Of a DNA stretch of 64,000 nt, positions 62,564-64,000 are shown piece by piece. Source of the DNA: Epithemia pelagica (lineage: Eukaryota; Bacillariophyta; Bacillariophyceae; Surirellales; Surirellaceae); contig OX337239.1 in the NCBI GenBank assembly GCA_946965045.2, positions 1,302,001-1,366,000 of the forward strand. The letters run 5' to 3'. Position 1 is the first letter of the stretch. The number at the start of each line of letters is the position of its first letter. The notes under the pieces were generated by a model that did no database searches, had not been told where the DNA came from, and was given only the letters and a program-made list of their open reading frames with translations. A program made the position numbers and the translations under genes.

Positions 62564-63628
62564 ATGAAGGTCGTACAAGTTCGCTTCCCCACCATTGTCT
62601 TGGTGGTTGCCATTGCCTTTTGCTTGTCCTTGTCGGGTGAAGCATTTGCTCCTCCCTCTCCATCGTCGTCGTCCTCGTCGACCCTCAAGATTGCCAGTCT
62701 GTCTCGTCGCTACCACCATCATGAGTCACAACCACAGCCATTGGAAAATGACCTCCCGGAGCAGCCGTCCAATAAGAACAAGAATCACCTGGCCACCACA
62801 ACCGCCATTTGGACCACGGTGGCCACCACCCTCTGGACGACCGCACCCGGCATGGCCTGGGCCAATGACAGTCCCGATTGGGGATTGTTTGAAGGCCGCA
62901 CGGGTAGTTTGATTCATCCCGTCGTCATGGGAGGTCTCTTTTTGTATTCTGCCTATACCGCCTTTTTGGGCTTTCAATGGCGTCGTCAACGAACCATGGG
63001 CGATGAAATTACCCAAGTCAAGGCCGACTTGGCCGCCGTCACACCGGCTGCTGCCGCCGCAGAGGGAGAAGCACCTCCCGTCAAGACGGCCGCCCAAGTT
63101 GAATTGGAAACCTCTCTGGAAACCTTGCAACAAGAACGCAAAGATTTGGCGGCGGCCAAACCTCGGGACAAGCATTTTTCGCAAGGCTCTTTTTTGGCCT
63201 TTTTGGGGACCGCCATTGCCATTGAGGTACGTTTGTGTGTCGCTGGCTCGTGAATCGTTGTGGTCGCTTGTACTCCAGTGGTGGAAACTTGCTCATGGGG
63301 ATGTACTGACCGAATCAATCTCTCTTTTTTTCGGTTATTCTTTGCATGGGTCTCTCTTGTTGTTGTGCTTTACGTGTTATAGGGTTGTTTGAATACCTTT
63401 AGTCGAGCCGGAAAATTGTTTCCCGGACCTCATTTGTACGGTGGTGCCGCCTTGGTGGTCTTGTGGGGCTTGGCCGTGGCCACGGTACCCGCCATGCAAA
63501 AGGGCAATGATACGGCCCGTACGGTACACATTGCGGCCAATTTGGCCAGTTTGGCCTTTTTTGCCTGGCAAGTGTCCTCCGGGATTCCCATTATGCTCAA
63601 GGTCGTTGACTTGACCTCGTGGCCGTAA
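62564..63628 (+). CDS. DUF4079 plastid membrane protein, two exons
   Basis: The exons are 62564-63226 and 63383-63628, with a 156-bp GTACGT...TAG intron in phase 0, giving 302 residues. ATG 62564 has an accATGaag context and starts MKVVQVRFPTIVLVVAIAFC, a signal peptide ending at the AFAPPS motif typical of diatom plastid proteins. WGLFEGRTGSLIHPVVMGG and four or so membrane segments follow, with the exon 2 end VHIAANLASLAFFAWQVSSG. This matches the DUF4079 family found in cyanobacteria and plastids; its biochemical role is not established. A thylakoid or envelope location is inferred. A coiled segment (about 146-190) precedes the last helices. Confidence 0.82.
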
Positions 63629-64000
63629 TGCGCAAGATCCAGACGGACCAGTACTGCACACAGCGACGATCCTCGGCTGCTGCTGCTGCTACTGCAGGAC
63701 CGTCCAACAAGCAGCTACCAACATTGGCCCTCCACACTCCAAAACGCGATCCACACCCTTGACTGCAATGGTAAATGAATCTATTCTAATTGTCAACTGT
63801 TACAGACACTCTCAGCTTTTCGTACAAACCATGTCCATGTGTCGATAGGAGCACGGTCTCCTCTGCGATTAGAATCTACTTTAGAATTGTCTAGCGAACA
63901 TACCATGCAACTTTGCTTGAGTGATTGAACCTCTAGCCGATAGTTTTACCAGCGGGTGGTACGTTCACATCCTCCCCATTGTTGATGGGTGATGCTTTTT
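63629..64000. other. 3' flank at right window edge
   Basis: The 3' UTR and flank of the DUF4079 gene. A short (tgc)n run lies near 63677. No gene start is visible before the window ends. Confidence 0.5.

Noticed and set aside
1-64000. CRISPR arrays, rRNA or tRNA genes
   Set aside because: No regular spacer arrays, rRNA sequence or tRNA box pairs were seen; the GGTTCGA matches lie in coding sequence without an acceptor stem.

Overview
This is nuclear DNA from a microalga, most likely a pennate diatom. The evidence is spliceosomal introns of about 65-260 bp, plastid presequences with the stramenopile signal-peptide plus Phe cleavage motif (SAF, AFAP, FAPQ), DUF6824 proteins, PAS-class III cyclases, and several diatom-type transposable element families. 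The organism call is inference from protein families; no rRNA or organelle marker is present.

Layout. (1) 1-2175: a membrane protein gene on the minus strand that runs off the left edge. (2) 2986-7780: a gene graveyard with a truncated plastid-type reading frame, a kelch-repeat pseudogene with several frameshifts, a repeated segment and a C-terminal aminotransferase remnant. (3) 7927-19587: an intact PAS-adenylyl cyclase gene (AC1), a MITE-like insertion, a six-exon ZNFX1-type helicase, and a second cyclase (AC2) carrying two in-frame stops. (4) 19749-39056: a block of transposable elements. It holds a two-ORF R2-like non-LTR retrotransposon with a 9-bp target duplication, a small intact globin gene, a 5.1-kb PIF/Harbinger-like DNA transposon with 26-bp terminal inverted repeats and four genes, and a DIRS-like retrotransposon (Gag-like, unknown ORF, RT-RNase H, tyrosine recombinase). 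(5) 39864-41940: a third cyclase paralogue (AC3), frameshifted. (6) 43438-63628: mostly host genes. These are two DUF6824 proteins, a DEVD-box RNA helicase, an ELMO-domain protein, an organelle-type 5'-3' exonuclease, a one-helix chlorophyll-binding-type protein and a DUF4079 plastid membrane protein.

Three points stand out. First, three same-strand PAS-cyclase paralogues are at different stages of decay; only AC1 reads cleanly. Second, the Harbinger-like element carries a DDE transposase plus three accessory genes, one with a KOW motif, and has CGATACAA-rich subterminal arrays at both ends. Third, the first gene and most spliced genes (cyclases, globin, ZNFX1-like, DUF6824, DUF4079) only become complete when exons or window-edge reading frames are joined by hand, as done below. 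Reading frame and phase were checked at each splice junction given; no homology search was run.
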